Source: Caulobacterales bacterium (GTDB lineage: Bacteria > Pseudomonadota > Alphaproteobacteria > Caulobacterales > Caulobacteraceae). Taken from it: 64,000 nucleotides of DNA. A program made the position numbers and the translations under genes. The notes under the pieces are model-generated. The model made no database searches. It had not been told where the DNA came from and saw only the letters and a program-made list of their open reading frames with translations. Below, one piece after another: positions 26,767 to 35,174 of this stretch; the first letter of the stretch is position 1, and each line of letters starts with the position of its first letter. The stretch lies in the NCBI GenBank assembly GCA_019510435.1, contig JAEKKJ010000009.1, positions 62,001 through 126,000 on the forward strand, written 5' to 3'.

Positions 26767-28197
26767 ATGTTCGACGCCCACCTGGCCTACCGCGCACGTC
26801 TGGAGCCACGCACCACCGCGCTGATCACCAATCTGCGGCGCGTGAGCTACGCCGAGTTCGATGCGGACGTCAGCCGCGTCGCGGCCGCCTTGCTGGACCT
26901 GGGCCTACGGCCAGGGCCGGTCGCGGCCCTGCGCATCGGCCATGGCTACCTGCAATACCTGGCCCTGATGGCGCTGGGCCGGATCGGGGTCTGTTCCAGC
27001 GTGGGCTACGACCACGGCGCCGATCTCAACCTCACGGACCTGCCGCCGGGCGACGAGGGCGAACTGGCCGGCAAGCCCGCCCTGCGCCTGCCGCGCGGTT
27101 GGCTCGAAGAGGTGCTGGCCGCCCCGGTCCGCGACCTTCCCCGCCCCGATGTCGATCCCGACGCGCTGGGCCGAGTGCTGCTGTCCTCCGGCACCACGCG
27201 CAAGCCGCGCCGCGTCGGCCTGACCTGGCGGCGAATCGAGGCCGGCATTCACGGGGCCGTCACCGTCTACGCCCACCGCCACAAGGGCGTCTGGATCCCG
27301 CTCACCAGCCCGGAGTCGATGCTGGGCCATTCCCAGGTGCTGTCGGCGTTCTCCCTGGGCGCGGCGGTGCTGAACGGCGTGGCGATCCCGGACCTGCCGC
27401 CGCTGCTGGAGGCGCTGGAGCCCGGCATCCTGTCGCTGACGCCGAGCCATCTGCGCCAGCTGCTGACCCATCTGCCGGAGGATTTCAGCCCCCGCCCCGG
27501 CTGGATGATCACCGCCGCCGGAACCGTCCTGCCCCTCGGCGTGGCGCGCGAGGCGCGGCTGCGGATCACCCCCGACGTGCGGATCATCTACGGCGCCACC
27601 GAAGCCGGGCTCAGCGCCACCGGCCCGGCCAGCGGCCTGGAGACCGCGCCGAACCTGCTGGGCTGGGTCCCGCCCGGCGCCGAGGCCGAGGTGGTGGACG
27701 ACGACGGCCAGCCGGTCCCCGACGGCCAGCAGGGCGAGCTGCGGGTGCGCGGCGAGCGGACGGTGAGCGGCTACCTCGACGATCCGGACGGCACGGCCGA
27801 GCGCTTCCGGGGCGGATGGTTCTACACCCGCGACCTGGTCCGCCGGCTGCCCGACGGGCGGCTGGTCATCGACGGGCGGGTGGACGACCGCATGAACCTC
27901 AGCGGGCTGAAGATCCTGCCGACGGTCCTGGAGAACCCGGCCTCCGAGTGCCCGGGCGTCCTGGACGTCGCCGCCTTCGCCGTGCCCGACCCCCAGGGCT
28001 TCGACCACGCCTGGCTGGCGGTGGTCGCGGCGCCCGACTTCGAGCGCGAAAGCCTGCTGCGCCACCTCGCCCGCTACCGCGATGTGCCGACGCCGCATTT
28101 CGCCTGGATCGACGAGATCCCGCGCAACGCCATGGGCAAGGTCGAGCGCGCCAAGCTGAGCGACGCGGTGCTGGCGCTGACCCGCGGCGGCGCCTGA
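26767..28197 (+). CDS. Adenylate-forming enzyme, paralogue 1
   Basis: 476 residues of the AMP-binding superfamily. Visible core motifs: phosphate-binding LSSGTTRKPRRV (residues about 139-150), IIYGATEAGLSATG, GWFYTRDLVRRLPDGRLVIDGR with the domain hinge at GRVDD, and the C-terminal NAMGKVERAKL with the catalytic Lys. It therefore has both domains and should activate a carboxylate with ATP, as acyl-CoA ligases do. At 476 residues it is shorter than a typical fatty acyl-CoA ligase (about 550). The acceptor is unknown; no carrier-protein domain is attached. First of three overlapping paralogues. Confidence 0.82.
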   Translation: MFDAHLAYRARLEPRTTALITNLRRVSYAEFDADVSRVAAALLDLGLRPGPVAALRIGHGYLQYLALMALGRIGVCSSVGYDHGADLNLTDLPPGDEGELAGKPALRLPRGWLEEVLAAPVRDLPRPDVDPDALGRVLLSSGTTRKPRRVGLTWRRIEAGIHGAVTVYAHRHKGVWIPLTSPESMLGHSQVLSAFSLGAAVLNGVAIPDLPPLLEALEPGILSLTPSHLRQLLTHLPEDFSPRPGWMITAAGTVLPLGVAREARLRITPDVRIIYGATEAGLSATGPASGLETAPNLLGWVPPGAEAEVVDDDGQPVPDGQQGELRVRGERTVSGYLDDPDGTAERFRGGWFYTRDLVRRLPDGRLVIDGRVDDRMNLSGLKILPTVLENPASECPGVLDVAAFAVPDPQGFDHAWLAVVAAPDFERESLLRHLARYRDVPTPHFAWIDEIPRNAMGKVERAKLSDAVLALTRGGA

Positions 28198-29621
28198 TGT
28201 TCGACGGCTATGTCCGCGACTACGCCCGCTGGACGCCGCGCGCGCCGGCGGTGGTCACGCCCGGCCGCATCGCGAGCTACGGCGAGTTCGACGCCGACAT
28301 CGACCGCTGCGGCGCGGCGCTGGCCGGGCTGGGGCTGCGGCGCGGCGGCGGCGTCGTCAGCCTGCGGGTGGAGGCGCCGTACCTGGCCTATGTGGCGCTG
28401 GCCGCCTGCGCGCGCCTGGGTATCGCCACCGCGCCCGGCAATGACGAGGGGGCGGACCGGGTCCTGACCGACCGGGAGGCCGGCCCGGACCCGCGCGCTG
28501 TCCGGCTCAACCGCGAGTGGGTGCAGCACATGTTCGCCGCCGAGCCGCGGCCCCTGCCCCGGCTCACCCTGGATCCGGCCGAGACCGCCCGGGTGATGCT
28601 GTCGTCCGGGACCACGCGCAAGCCGCGGCGGGTGGCGCTGTCGTGGGCGCGCCTGGAGGCCGGCGCCCTGGCCAACCTGCGCGGCTGGGGCCTGGGCAAG
28701 CTCGGGACCTGGTTCCCGATCACCTCAGTGGATTCGCTGATGGGCTTCGGTCAGGCCTGGGTGGGCTGGGGCGTCGGCGCGGCGGTGGGCGCGGGTGTCT
28801 CGGCCGAGGCGCTTCCGGGATGGCTGGAGTTGCTGCCGGAGGGGGTGGCCTGCATGACGCCGGCCAACCTGCGCCAGGTGCTGGCCGCCCTGCCCGCGGG
28901 GTTCAAGCCGCAGCCGGGCTGGCGGATCGTGACGGCGGGCTCGCTGCTGCCGCGGCCCGTCGCCGAGGAGGCGGCCCTGCGCATCACGCCCGACATTCGC
29001 ATCCTCTATGGCTCCACCGAGGCCAGCCTGCTTGCCGCGGGCTATGCGGCGGACCTGGCGGTCGCCCCGGGTTGTGTAGGCGCGACGCCGGCAGGGGCGC
29101 TGGTGAAGCTGGTCGGCGACGATGGCGAGCCGGTCCCCGAGGGCCAGGCCGGCGAGGTCCGCATCGCCACGCCGCGCATGACCGTCGGCTATGTGGACGA
29201 TCCGGACGGGACGGCCGAGCGGTTCGAGGACGGCTGGTTCCTGACCCGCGACGTGGCCCGCCGCCTGCCGGACGGCCGGCTGGTGCTGGAGGGCCGGCTG
29301 GACGAGCGGATGATTCTGGGCGGGCAGAAGTTCATGCCCGGGGTGCTGGAGGAGGCGGCGCTGGCCTGCCCCGGGGTGCTGGACGCGGCAGCCTTCGCGG
29401 TGCCCGATGCGGATGGCATGGACCGGTGCTGGCTGGCGGTGGCGGTCGCGCAGGGCTTCGACCGCGAGCGCCTGGCGCAGCACCTTGCCGGCTACGGGGG
29501 CCTGCCGCCCAGGCGCTTTGCCTGGGTCGAGGCCGTGCCGCGCAACGCCATGGGCAAGGTGGAGCGCGATCGCCTGCGCCAGGCGATCCTGGCCATCGTC
29601 GGCGGCGGGGACGGCGCATGA
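28197..29621 (+). CDS. Adenylate-forming enzyme, paralogue 2
   Basis: 474 residues, clearly paralogous to the gene before it from end to end (FDGYVRDYARWTPRAPAVV, LSSGTTRKPRRVALSW near residue 133, ILYGSTEASLLAAG, GWFLTRDVARRLPDGRLVLEGRLDERM, NAMGKVERDRL). All key adenylation motifs and the C-terminal Lys are kept, so it is probably active. The start ATG shares one base with the stop of paralogue 1 (TGATG), indicating translational coupling. Substrate unknown. Confidence 0.82.
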   Translation: MFDGYVRDYARWTPRAPAVVTPGRIASYGEFDADIDRCGAALAGLGLRRGGGVVSLRVEAPYLAYVALAACARLGIATAPGNDEGADRVLTDREAGPDPRAVRLNREWVQHMFAAEPRPLPRLTLDPAETARVMLSSGTTRKPRRVALSWARLEAGALANLRGWGLGKLGTWFPITSVDSLMGFGQAWVGWGVGAAVGAGVSAEALPGWLELLPEGVACMTPANLRQVLAALPAGFKPQPGWRIVTAGSLLPRPVAEEAALRITPDIRILYGSTEASLLAAGYAADLAVAPGCVGATPAGALVKLVGDDGEPVPEGQAGEVRIATPRMTVGYVDDPDGTAERFEDGWFLTRDVARRLPDGRLVLEGRLDERMILGGQKFMPGVLEEAALACPGVLDAAAFAVPDADGMDRCWLAVAVAQGFDRERLAQHLAGYGGLPPRRFAWVEAVPRNAMGKVERDRLRQAILAIVGGGDGA

Positions 29622-30655
29622 TGGACGCCTATGTGCGTGACTTCGCCCGCTGGACGCCGCGGGCGCCGGCGCTGCGGCTGGCGGACCGACGGGTGAGCTA
29701 CGCCGAACTCGACGCCGACGTGGAGCGGCAGGCCGCGGCCCTGGCCGCACAGGGCCTCGCGCCCGGCGGCGGGGCCGTGGCGGTCTCGACCGACGATCCG
29801 TACCTGCGCCAGGTGACCGAGTTGGCGCTGAGCCGCCTGGAGATCGCCGCCGCCCTGCACGGCGCGGCGGGCGTTCCGCTCCAGGCGCCCAGCCTGGCGG
29901 GGCCTCCGTCCCGGGCGCCGCCAGCCCGGCTGCCCGACCCCGACGGCCTTGCCGCCGTCCTGCCCGGCGCGCAGGGCGCCCCGGTCGGGGTGACGTGGCG
30001 CAGGCTGGAGCGGATGGTCTTCACGGCCCTTCGCACCTGCTGCGCGGGCCGCCAGGGGACCTGGATCGCCGCCGACCAACTGCCGCCCATGGCCGCCCTC
30101 GGCCTCGCGGCGGCCGGCTGGAGCGGTGGTGCGGCGATCGCGCCGGACTTTGCGGCCGGCGAGATCCGGGAGCGCCTCGAGACCCTGCCGCCCGGGGTGA
30201 TCTGGACCACGCCGGCGGGGCTGGCCGACCTCGTCCAGGCGCTTCCCGCCGGCATCCGGGTCCTGCCCGAGTGGCGGGTGGTCTGTTGCGGGCCCGGGCT
30301 CGACCCCGCCGTCGCCCGTCAGGCGCGGCTGGACCTGACGCCGGACATCCACCTGCTCTACGGGCCCGAGGAGGCCGCGTTCACCGCGATCGGGACGGCG
30401 GCCGACCTCGAGGGCGCGGCGGGCTTCGCCGGCTGGGTCCCCAGCGACACCGAGGCCATGATCCTGGACGCCCGCGGCGATGCCGTCGCACCGGGCGAGG
30501 CCGGCGAGCTGCGCATCGCCGGGCCGCGGGTGGCGAGCGGCTACCTGGATGACGCCGCTGCGAGCGCCGTGCGCTTCCTCGGCGGCGCGTTCCGGACCGG
30601 CCAGCTCGCCAGCAAGCTGCCCGACGGGCGCCTCGTGCTGCACGGCGCGGCCTGA
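29618..30655 (+). CDS. Adenylate-forming enzyme, paralogue 3, degenerate and truncated
   Basis: 345 residues, paralogous to the two genes before it (MDAYVRDFARWTPRAPALRL, VGVTWRRLERM, LLYGPEEAAFTAIG, KLPDGRLVLHG). Where the others have LSSGTTRKP it has LPGAQGAP, so the ATP phosphate loop is gone. The protein stops at the hinge (after RLVLHGAA) and lacks the whole C-terminal domain with the catalytic Lys. It is therefore unlikely to adenylate anything; it could be a decaying copy or a non-catalytic partner. The frame is otherwise intact and its ATG overlaps the previous stop by four bases, which argues for continued translation. Confidence 0.75.
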   Translation: MMDAYVRDFARWTPRAPALRLADRRVSYAELDADVERQAAALAAQGLAPGGGAVAVSTDDPYLRQVTELALSRLEIAAALHGAAGVPLQAPSLAGPPSRAPPARLPDPDGLAAVLPGAQGAPVGVTWRRLERMVFTALRTCCAGRQGTWIAADQLPPMAALGLAAAGWSGGAAIAPDFAAGEIRERLETLPPGVIWTTPAGLADLVQALPAGIRVLPEWRVVCCGPGLDPAVARQARLDLTPDIHLLYGPEEAAFTAIGTAADLEGAAGFAGWVPSDTEAMILDARGDAVAPGEAGELRIAGPRVASGYLDDAAASAVRFLGGAFRTGQLASKLPDGRLVLHGAA

Positions 30656-30732
30656 CCCGATCCGCCTGACCGACCCCTTGGGCTTGCCGCGCCGCCCGAC
30701 CTTCGCCACGCTCGCGCACGAGGAGGCTGGGC

Positions 30733-31257
30733 ATGGGTGCGACGAAGCCGGCGGACGGCGAGACCGAGGCGTTCCTGCGCCGCATGTCCGACGCCTACCG
30801 CGAGCCCCTGATCCGCTTCTTCCGCCGCCGCACCGGGGGCGCGGCCGAGGCCGAGGACCTGACGCAGGAGGTGTTCCTGCGCCTGCTGCGCCGGCCGGAC
30901 GGCGAGGCCATCGACAACCCGGAGGCCTTCCTCTTCCGCACCGCGGTCAACCTGCTGCGCGACCGCGCCCGACGCGCCGGCGCGTTCGCCGCCCATGCGG
31001 CCGAGTTGGCCGAGCGCCAGGATCGCGTTGAGGGGCTTTCGCCCGAGCGCGTCTTAGAGGGTAGGCAGTCGCTGGCCGCGGCCATGCGGATCCTGGAGGA
31101 ACTCGACGAGCGGGTGCGCGACGCATTCATCCTGCACCGCCTGGAGGGTCTGAAATACGCCGAGATCGCCGAGCTGTTCGGGGTCTCGGTGAGTTCGGTC
31201 GAGAAGTACGTCATCAAGGCCCTGGCGCACCTGGCGCGCCGGGCCGGCAGGATCTAG
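30733..31257 (+). CDS. ECF sigma factor, FecI type
   Basis: 174 residues. Sigma region 2 (YREPLIRFFRRRTGGAAEAEDLTQEVFLRLL, then AFLFRTAVNLLRD) and region 4 (AFILHRLEGLKYAEIAELFGVSVSSVEKYV) are clear. It lies directly before a fecR-type gene and a TonB receptor, the classical order in which receptor occupancy signals through FecR to release the sigma factor. GAGGAGG precedes the ATG by seven bases. The 77 bases between the ligase cluster and this gene may hold its own promoter. Confidence 0.9.
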   Translation: MGATKPADGETEAFLRRMSDAYREPLIRFFRRRTGGAAEAEDLTQEVFLRLLRRPDGEAIDNPEAFLFRTAVNLLRDRARRAGAFAAHAAELAERQDRVEGLSPERVLEGRQSLAAAMRILEELDERVRDAFILHRLEGLKYAEIAELFGVSVSSVEKYVIKALAHLARRAGRI

Positions 31258-31266
31258 AGCGTCCCC

Positions 31267-32271
31267 TTGTCCCAAGCCTCCGATCCCGACCTGGCGCACG
31301 ACGAGGCCGCGGCCTGGTTCCTGCGGCTGCGCGCCGAGGACGCGGCGGCGCAGCGCCCCGCGTTCGAGGCCTGGGTGGCCGCCGATCCGGCCCACGCCGA
31401 GGCCTTCGCCGCCACCGAGGCGGCCTGGGGGCTGTTCGACGCCGGGGCCGCCCAGCCCGAGGTCCTGGCCATGCGCCGCGACGCCCTGGCCAACGCCCAT
31501 CGCGCCGGGGGCGCCCGGTGGCGCGCGACCGCTTGGCGGCCGGGCCGGCGGAGCCTGGCGGCCGCGCTGCTGCTGGCCGTGGCGACGCCGCTGGCGGCCG
31601 GCGTCTGGTTCGCCGCCCAGCCGGCGGCGGCGCGCGAATACCGCACCGGCGTCGGCGAGCAGCGCACGGTGACCCTGTCGGACGGCTCGCGCGTCTCGCT
31701 GGACGCCAACACCCTGCTGAAGGTGGCCTACACCCGCGACCTGCGCCTGATCGAACTGGCCGAGGGCCGCGCGCACTTCGAGGTGGCCAAGGACCCGGCC
31801 CGGCCGCTCAAGGTGCGGGCCGGCGAGAAGACCGTCACCGCCATTGGCACCGCCTTCACCGTGGAGCGGCGCGCCGGGAACGAGGTGGTGGTCACCCTGG
31901 TGGAAGGCCGCGTGGCGGTGACCGACGAGCGGCGCCGCGCGCCCGCCACGGAGATGGCGCCGCAGCAGCAGCTAACCCTGGTCGCCGACGCCGCCCCCGT
32001 CTTGCGGCGCGACGTCGACGTCGAGCGCGCCCTGGCCTGGCGCGAGGGCAAGCTGGCTTTCGACGACGAGACCCTGGCCGAAGCCGCCCAGCGGATGAAC
32101 GGCTATTCCGCCACCAAGGTGGTGGTGGAGGGCGAACGGGCCCGCAGCCTGCGGATCAGCGGCCTCTTCAAGGCCGGCGACACGGCCGCCTTCGTCGAGG
32201 CGGTGAAGGCCTATTTCCCGCTCGAGGCCGAGACGTCCGGCGAGACGGTGACCCTGCGCCCGCATGGCTAG
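31267..32271 (+). CDS. FecR-type anti-sigma regulator
   Basis: 334 residues: N-terminal DUF4880 domain binding the sigma factor (AAAWFLRLRAEDAAAQRPAFEAWVAADPAHAEAF), one membrane helix (about residues 97-115), the periplasmic FecR domain (GVGEQRTVTLSDGSRVSLDANTLL, GRAHFEVAKDPARPL) and a C-terminal secretin/TonB-short-like domain (FDDETLAEAAQRMNGY). It relays the signal from the receptor's N-terminal domain to the sigma factor. It starts at TTG, nine bases after the sigma stop, with a weak AGAG site, suggesting a low translation level. Confidence 0.88.
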   Translation: MSQASDPDLAHDEAAAWFLRLRAEDAAAQRPAFEAWVAADPAHAEAFAATEAAWGLFDAGAAQPEVLAMRRDALANAHRAGGARWRATAWRPGRRSLAAALLLAVATPLAAGVWFAAQPAAAREYRTGVGEQRTVTLSDGSRVSLDANTLLKVAYTRDLRLIELAEGRAHFEVAKDPARPLKVRAGEKTVTAIGTAFTVERRAGNEVVVTLVEGRVAVTDERRRAPATEMAPQQQLTLVADAAPVLRRDVDVERALAWREGKLAFDDETLAEAAQRMNGYSATKVVVEGERARSLRISGLFKAGDTAAFVEAVKAYFPLEAETSGETVTLRPHG

Positions 32272-32292
32272 GATCTGGGCTAGGATCTGGGC
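32269..32292 (+). repeat. Tandem 12-bp direct repeat
   Basis: TAGGATCTGGGC occurs twice in direct succession; the first TAG is the FecR stop codon. Degenerate GGGACCT copies continue to about 32321. Short slippage-type repeat at the start of the 193-base gap before the TonB receptor. Confidence 0.6.
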
Positions 32293-32352
32293 CGGGACCT
32301 CAGCTGGGACCTGCGCTGGGACACGCCCGAAACCCCGCCTCGACGATTTTAT

Positions 32353-32366
32353 GGAAACCGGTGTCA
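32353..32366. promoter_or_regulatory. Candidate LacI-family operator
   Basis: GGAAACCGGTGTCA is an even palindrome centred on CCGG, matching TGACACC|GGTGTCA in its whole right half and five of seven bases in the left. Even dyads with a central CG are typical of LacI-family operators. A LacI-type gene lies 4.7 kb downstream in the same direction and is the natural candidate. The site overlaps the putative ECF promoter of the TonB receptor. Confidence 0.5.
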
Positions 32367-32403
32367 GAAAGTTTTGAGGGGTTCTGTCATCCGCGCGTCG
32401 TAA
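32361..32403 (+). promoter_or_regulatory. Putative ECF (FecI-type) promoter of the TonB receptor gene
   Basis: A -35-like GTGTCAGAAAGTTTTG (32361-32376) and a -10-like CGTCGTAA (32396-32403) are separated by about 19 bases, about 60 bases before the receptor ATG. CGTC at -10 is typical of ECF promoters. The adjacent sigma factor at 30733 is the expected reader. Pattern-based inference. Confidence 0.4.
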
Positions 32404-32464
32404 CGGATGCGGGCCCAGGAAGAGGCCCGTCTGCAACGACGGCGGGAGCCGGGGGGAGGACGAC

Positions 32465-35170
32465 ATGGCCGGGAACGGTCGCCGGGCGCTCATGCGCAGG
32501 CTTTCGACGGGCGCATCGGCGCTGACGCTGTTGGGCTGCGGGGCGGGCGTCGCCCACGCCCAGGCGTCCACCTACCGCTTCGACATTCCGGCCGAGAACC
32601 TGGGCGCGGCGCTGCGGGCGGTCGGCGACACCTCCCAGACCCAGCTGCTGTTCGCGCCGGACCTGGTGAAGGGGCGCACCAGCCGCCCGGTTGAGGGCCG
32701 GCTCTCGGCCGACGACGCCCTGAAGCGCCTGCTCGGCGACACCAACCTCACCTGGCGGCGCACGGCGTCCAACGTGATCCTGATCTCGGAGGCGGCCGCG
32801 GCGCCCGCCTCCCCTCAGCCGGCGCCGGGCGTGGCCTCGGCGCAAACGGACGTCGCGGCGGCCGCCCCCGTCGCCCTTGAGGAAGTCATCGTCACCGGCT
32901 TCAAGCAGGCGCAGAACGTCCAGAACGTGCCGGCCTCGGTGTTCGTCGCCACCGCCGCGGCCCTGGAGCGGGCCCAGGTTCGCGACTTCGACGACCTGGT
33001 GCGCATCGCGCCGTCGCTGACCATCACCAAGACCAGCCAGCCGGCCAACAACTCGATCAACATCCGCGGGATCGGCACCTACGCCTATTCCATCGCCACG
33101 GAATCGAGCGTCGCGGTGGTGGTCGACGACATCCCGCAGGCGTTCCAGGCGGCGGCCTTCGGCGCCCTGGTGGACGTGCGCCAGGTGGAGGTGCTGCGCG
33201 GCCCGCAGAACACCCTGTTCGGCAAGTCCGCCTCGGCCGGCGTCGTCAACATCACCACCCAGCCGGCGACCGCCACCTTCACGGCCCACGCCGAGGCCCT
33301 GGTCACCGACGACCACGAAGAGCGCGTCCAGGCCACCGTCTCCGGCCCGATCAGCGACACCCTGCGCTTCCGTCTCGCCGGCAACTTCAGCGACTTCCGC
33401 GGCACGATCCACAACCTGGGCACCGGCCACTGGGTGAACGGCCAGTCCGACACCACCTTGCGCGGCAAGCTGGAGTGGTCGCCGCAGCCGGAGTGGGAAA
33501 TCACCCTGTCGCCCTACTACAACCACACGGTGGCCTCGTGCTGCCAGGGCGCGGAGTACTTCGTCAGCCCCGGCGTCACGTTCGGGAAGAACAACATCGC
33601 CCAGTCGGTGATCCTGCGCGGAATCACGGTCGGGCCCACCAACACCGACTCGCGGATGGACGTGGACGCCCGCGGCAACTCCGTGGACTACGGCACCGGC
33701 CTGCGCATCGTCCGCGAGCTGGGCGGCGGCTTCAAGCTGACCTCGATCAGCAGCTACGACCGCTATGACCTGCACGACCTGCAGGACACCGACTCCAGCG
33801 ACTTCGACTTCCAGACCGTGGCCCCAACCGCCCCGCATGGCGGCTCGGCCAACGGCGGCTTCTTCAAGATCAACTCGGTGACCCAGGAGTTCCGGGTCAC
33901 GTCGCCGGACTCCGGCCGCCTGCGCTATGTGGCGGGCCTGTTCTACAGCCGCACGGGGTCGGAGCGGTTCTTCGTGCGCGGCTCCAACACCCTGGGCGCG
34001 TACAACGGCCTGAGCTCCCTGCCCTCGACGAACTCGACGGCCTATTCGGCCTATCTGTCGCGGGCGCACGCCACCAACTACGCCGCCTTCGGCCAGGGCA
34101 CGTTCAGCGTCACCGACCAGTTCGAGGTGGTCGGCGGCCTGCGCATCAACCGCGAGAACGTCAGCTACAAGTTCTTCGACCTGGGCAACCACGTCACCTA
34201 TGGCGACCCGTCCTGCTCGACGGCCAGCCCCACGGTGACGATCCAGACCTGCAACCACGACACCGCCGTCACCGGCAAGGCCGGGGTCCAGTACCACGTC
34301 AGCCCCGACATCATGGTCTTCGCCACCTATTCGCGCGGCTACAAGGGCCTGGCCTACGACCTGACCAGCACGCTCACCACCCGCACGCCCCTCGCCAGCG
34401 GGGCGCTGAAGGGCGTGCCCACCGCCGACGCCGTGGCCGCCAAGCAGCCGATCGCGCCGGAGCACGTGGACGCCTACGAGGCGGGCTTCAAGTCCAGCTT
34501 CTTCGACCGGCGGATCATCTGGAACCTGACGGTCTTCGACGAGGAGTTCCGCGGCTTCCAGGCCCAGAGCCGCGACCAGCTGACCAACCAGAATGTGCTC
34601 AACTCGATCGGCAAGGTCTATTCCCGCGGGGTCGAGACCGAAGCCTCGTTCCTGGTCACCCGGGATTTCACGCTCAACGCGGCCGCCGCCTACGACAAGG
34701 CGATCATGAAGAGCTTCCCGAACGCCAACTGCTACGGCGCCCAGACCGCCGCGCAGGGCTGCGTCGGCGGCGTCCAGGACCTCTCCGGCAAGCCCCTGTT
34801 CAACGCCCCGAAGTGGACGCTGAGCCTGTCGGGCCAGTACGACCTGCCGGCGGTGGCCGCGGGCGTACGGCCCTTCGTGTCGGGCAGCTTCCGCTATCAA
34901 TCCCGCGTGGTCTACAACCTGCTGCAGGATCCGGACTCGGTGCAGAGCCCCTACGGCGTGCTGAACCTGGCGGCAGGCCTGCAGAACGAGCGCTGGAAGG
35001 TGACGGTCTTCGTCAACAACGTCCTGAACCAGCACTACGCCCTGACCCGCGGCCGCGACGCCCAGTTCAACATCAGCCAGGCGACCAACCCGCCCACCGA
35101 CGCCATCACCTGGAAGCCGGCGCGCGACACCTTCCGGTACGTGGGCGTGCGGGTGGGGGTGACCTACTAG
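32465..35170 (+). CDS. TonB-dependent receptor with N-terminal signalling (STN) domain
   Basis: 901 residues. Signal peptide to about residue 36 (GVAHAQA), STN signalling domain about 38-105 (YRFDIPAENLGAALRAVG..TQLLFAPDLV), TonB box-like EEVIVTGFK near 141-149, plug domain with NSINIRGIGTYAY and VEVLRGPQNTLFGKSASAGVVNI, then the 22-strand barrel with several alternating aromatic strands, ending in an aromatic-type strand. Its STN domain, with the FecI/FecR pair upstream, makes it a transducer that induces its own synthesis. The ligand is unknown; an exported toroid-like protein, LacI regulator and MFS carrier downstream suggest a sugar-like ligand rather than iron. Confidence 0.92.
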   Translation: MAGNGRRALMRRLSTGASALTLLGCGAGVAHAQASTYRFDIPAENLGAALRAVGDTSQTQLLFAPDLVKGRTSRPVEGRLSADDALKRLLGDTNLTWRRTASNVILISEAAAAPASPQPAPGVASAQTDVAAAAPVALEEVIVTGFKQAQNVQNVPASVFVATAAALERAQVRDFDDLVRIAPSLTITKTSQPANNSINIRGIGTYAYSIATESSVAVVVDDIPQAFQAAAFGALVDVRQVEVLRGPQNTLFGKSASAGVVNITTQPATATFTAHAEALVTDDHEERVQATVSGPISDTLRFRLAGNFSDFRGTIHNLGTGHWVNGQSDTTLRGKLEWSPQPEWEITLSPYYNHTVASCCQGAEYFVSPGVTFGKNNIAQSVILRGITVGPTNTDSRMDVDARGNSVDYGTGLRIVRELGGGFKLTSISSYDRYDLHDLQDTDSSDFDFQTVAPTAPHGGSANGGFFKINSVTQEFRVTSPDSGRLRYVAGLFYSRTGSERFFVRGSNTLGAYNGLSSLPSTNSTAYSAYLSRAHATNYAAFGQGTFSVTDQFEVVGGLRINRENVSYKFFDLGNHVTYGDPSCSTASPTVTIQTCNHDTAVTGKAGVQYHVSPDIMVFATYSRGYKGLAYDLTSTLTTRTPLASGALKGVPTADAVAAKQPIAPEHVDAYEAGFKSSFFDRRIIWNLTVFDEEFRGFQAQSRDQLTNQNVLNSIGKVYSRGVETEASFLVTRDFTLNAAAAYDKAIMKSFPNANCYGAQTAAQGCVGGVQDLSGKPLFNAPKWTLSLSGQYDLPAVAAGVRPFVSGSFRYQSRVVYNLLQDPDSVQSPYGVLNLAAGLQNERWKVTVFVNNVLNQHYALTRGRDAQFNISQATNPPTDAITWKPARDTFRYVGVRVGVTY

Positions 35171-35174
35171 CCCG

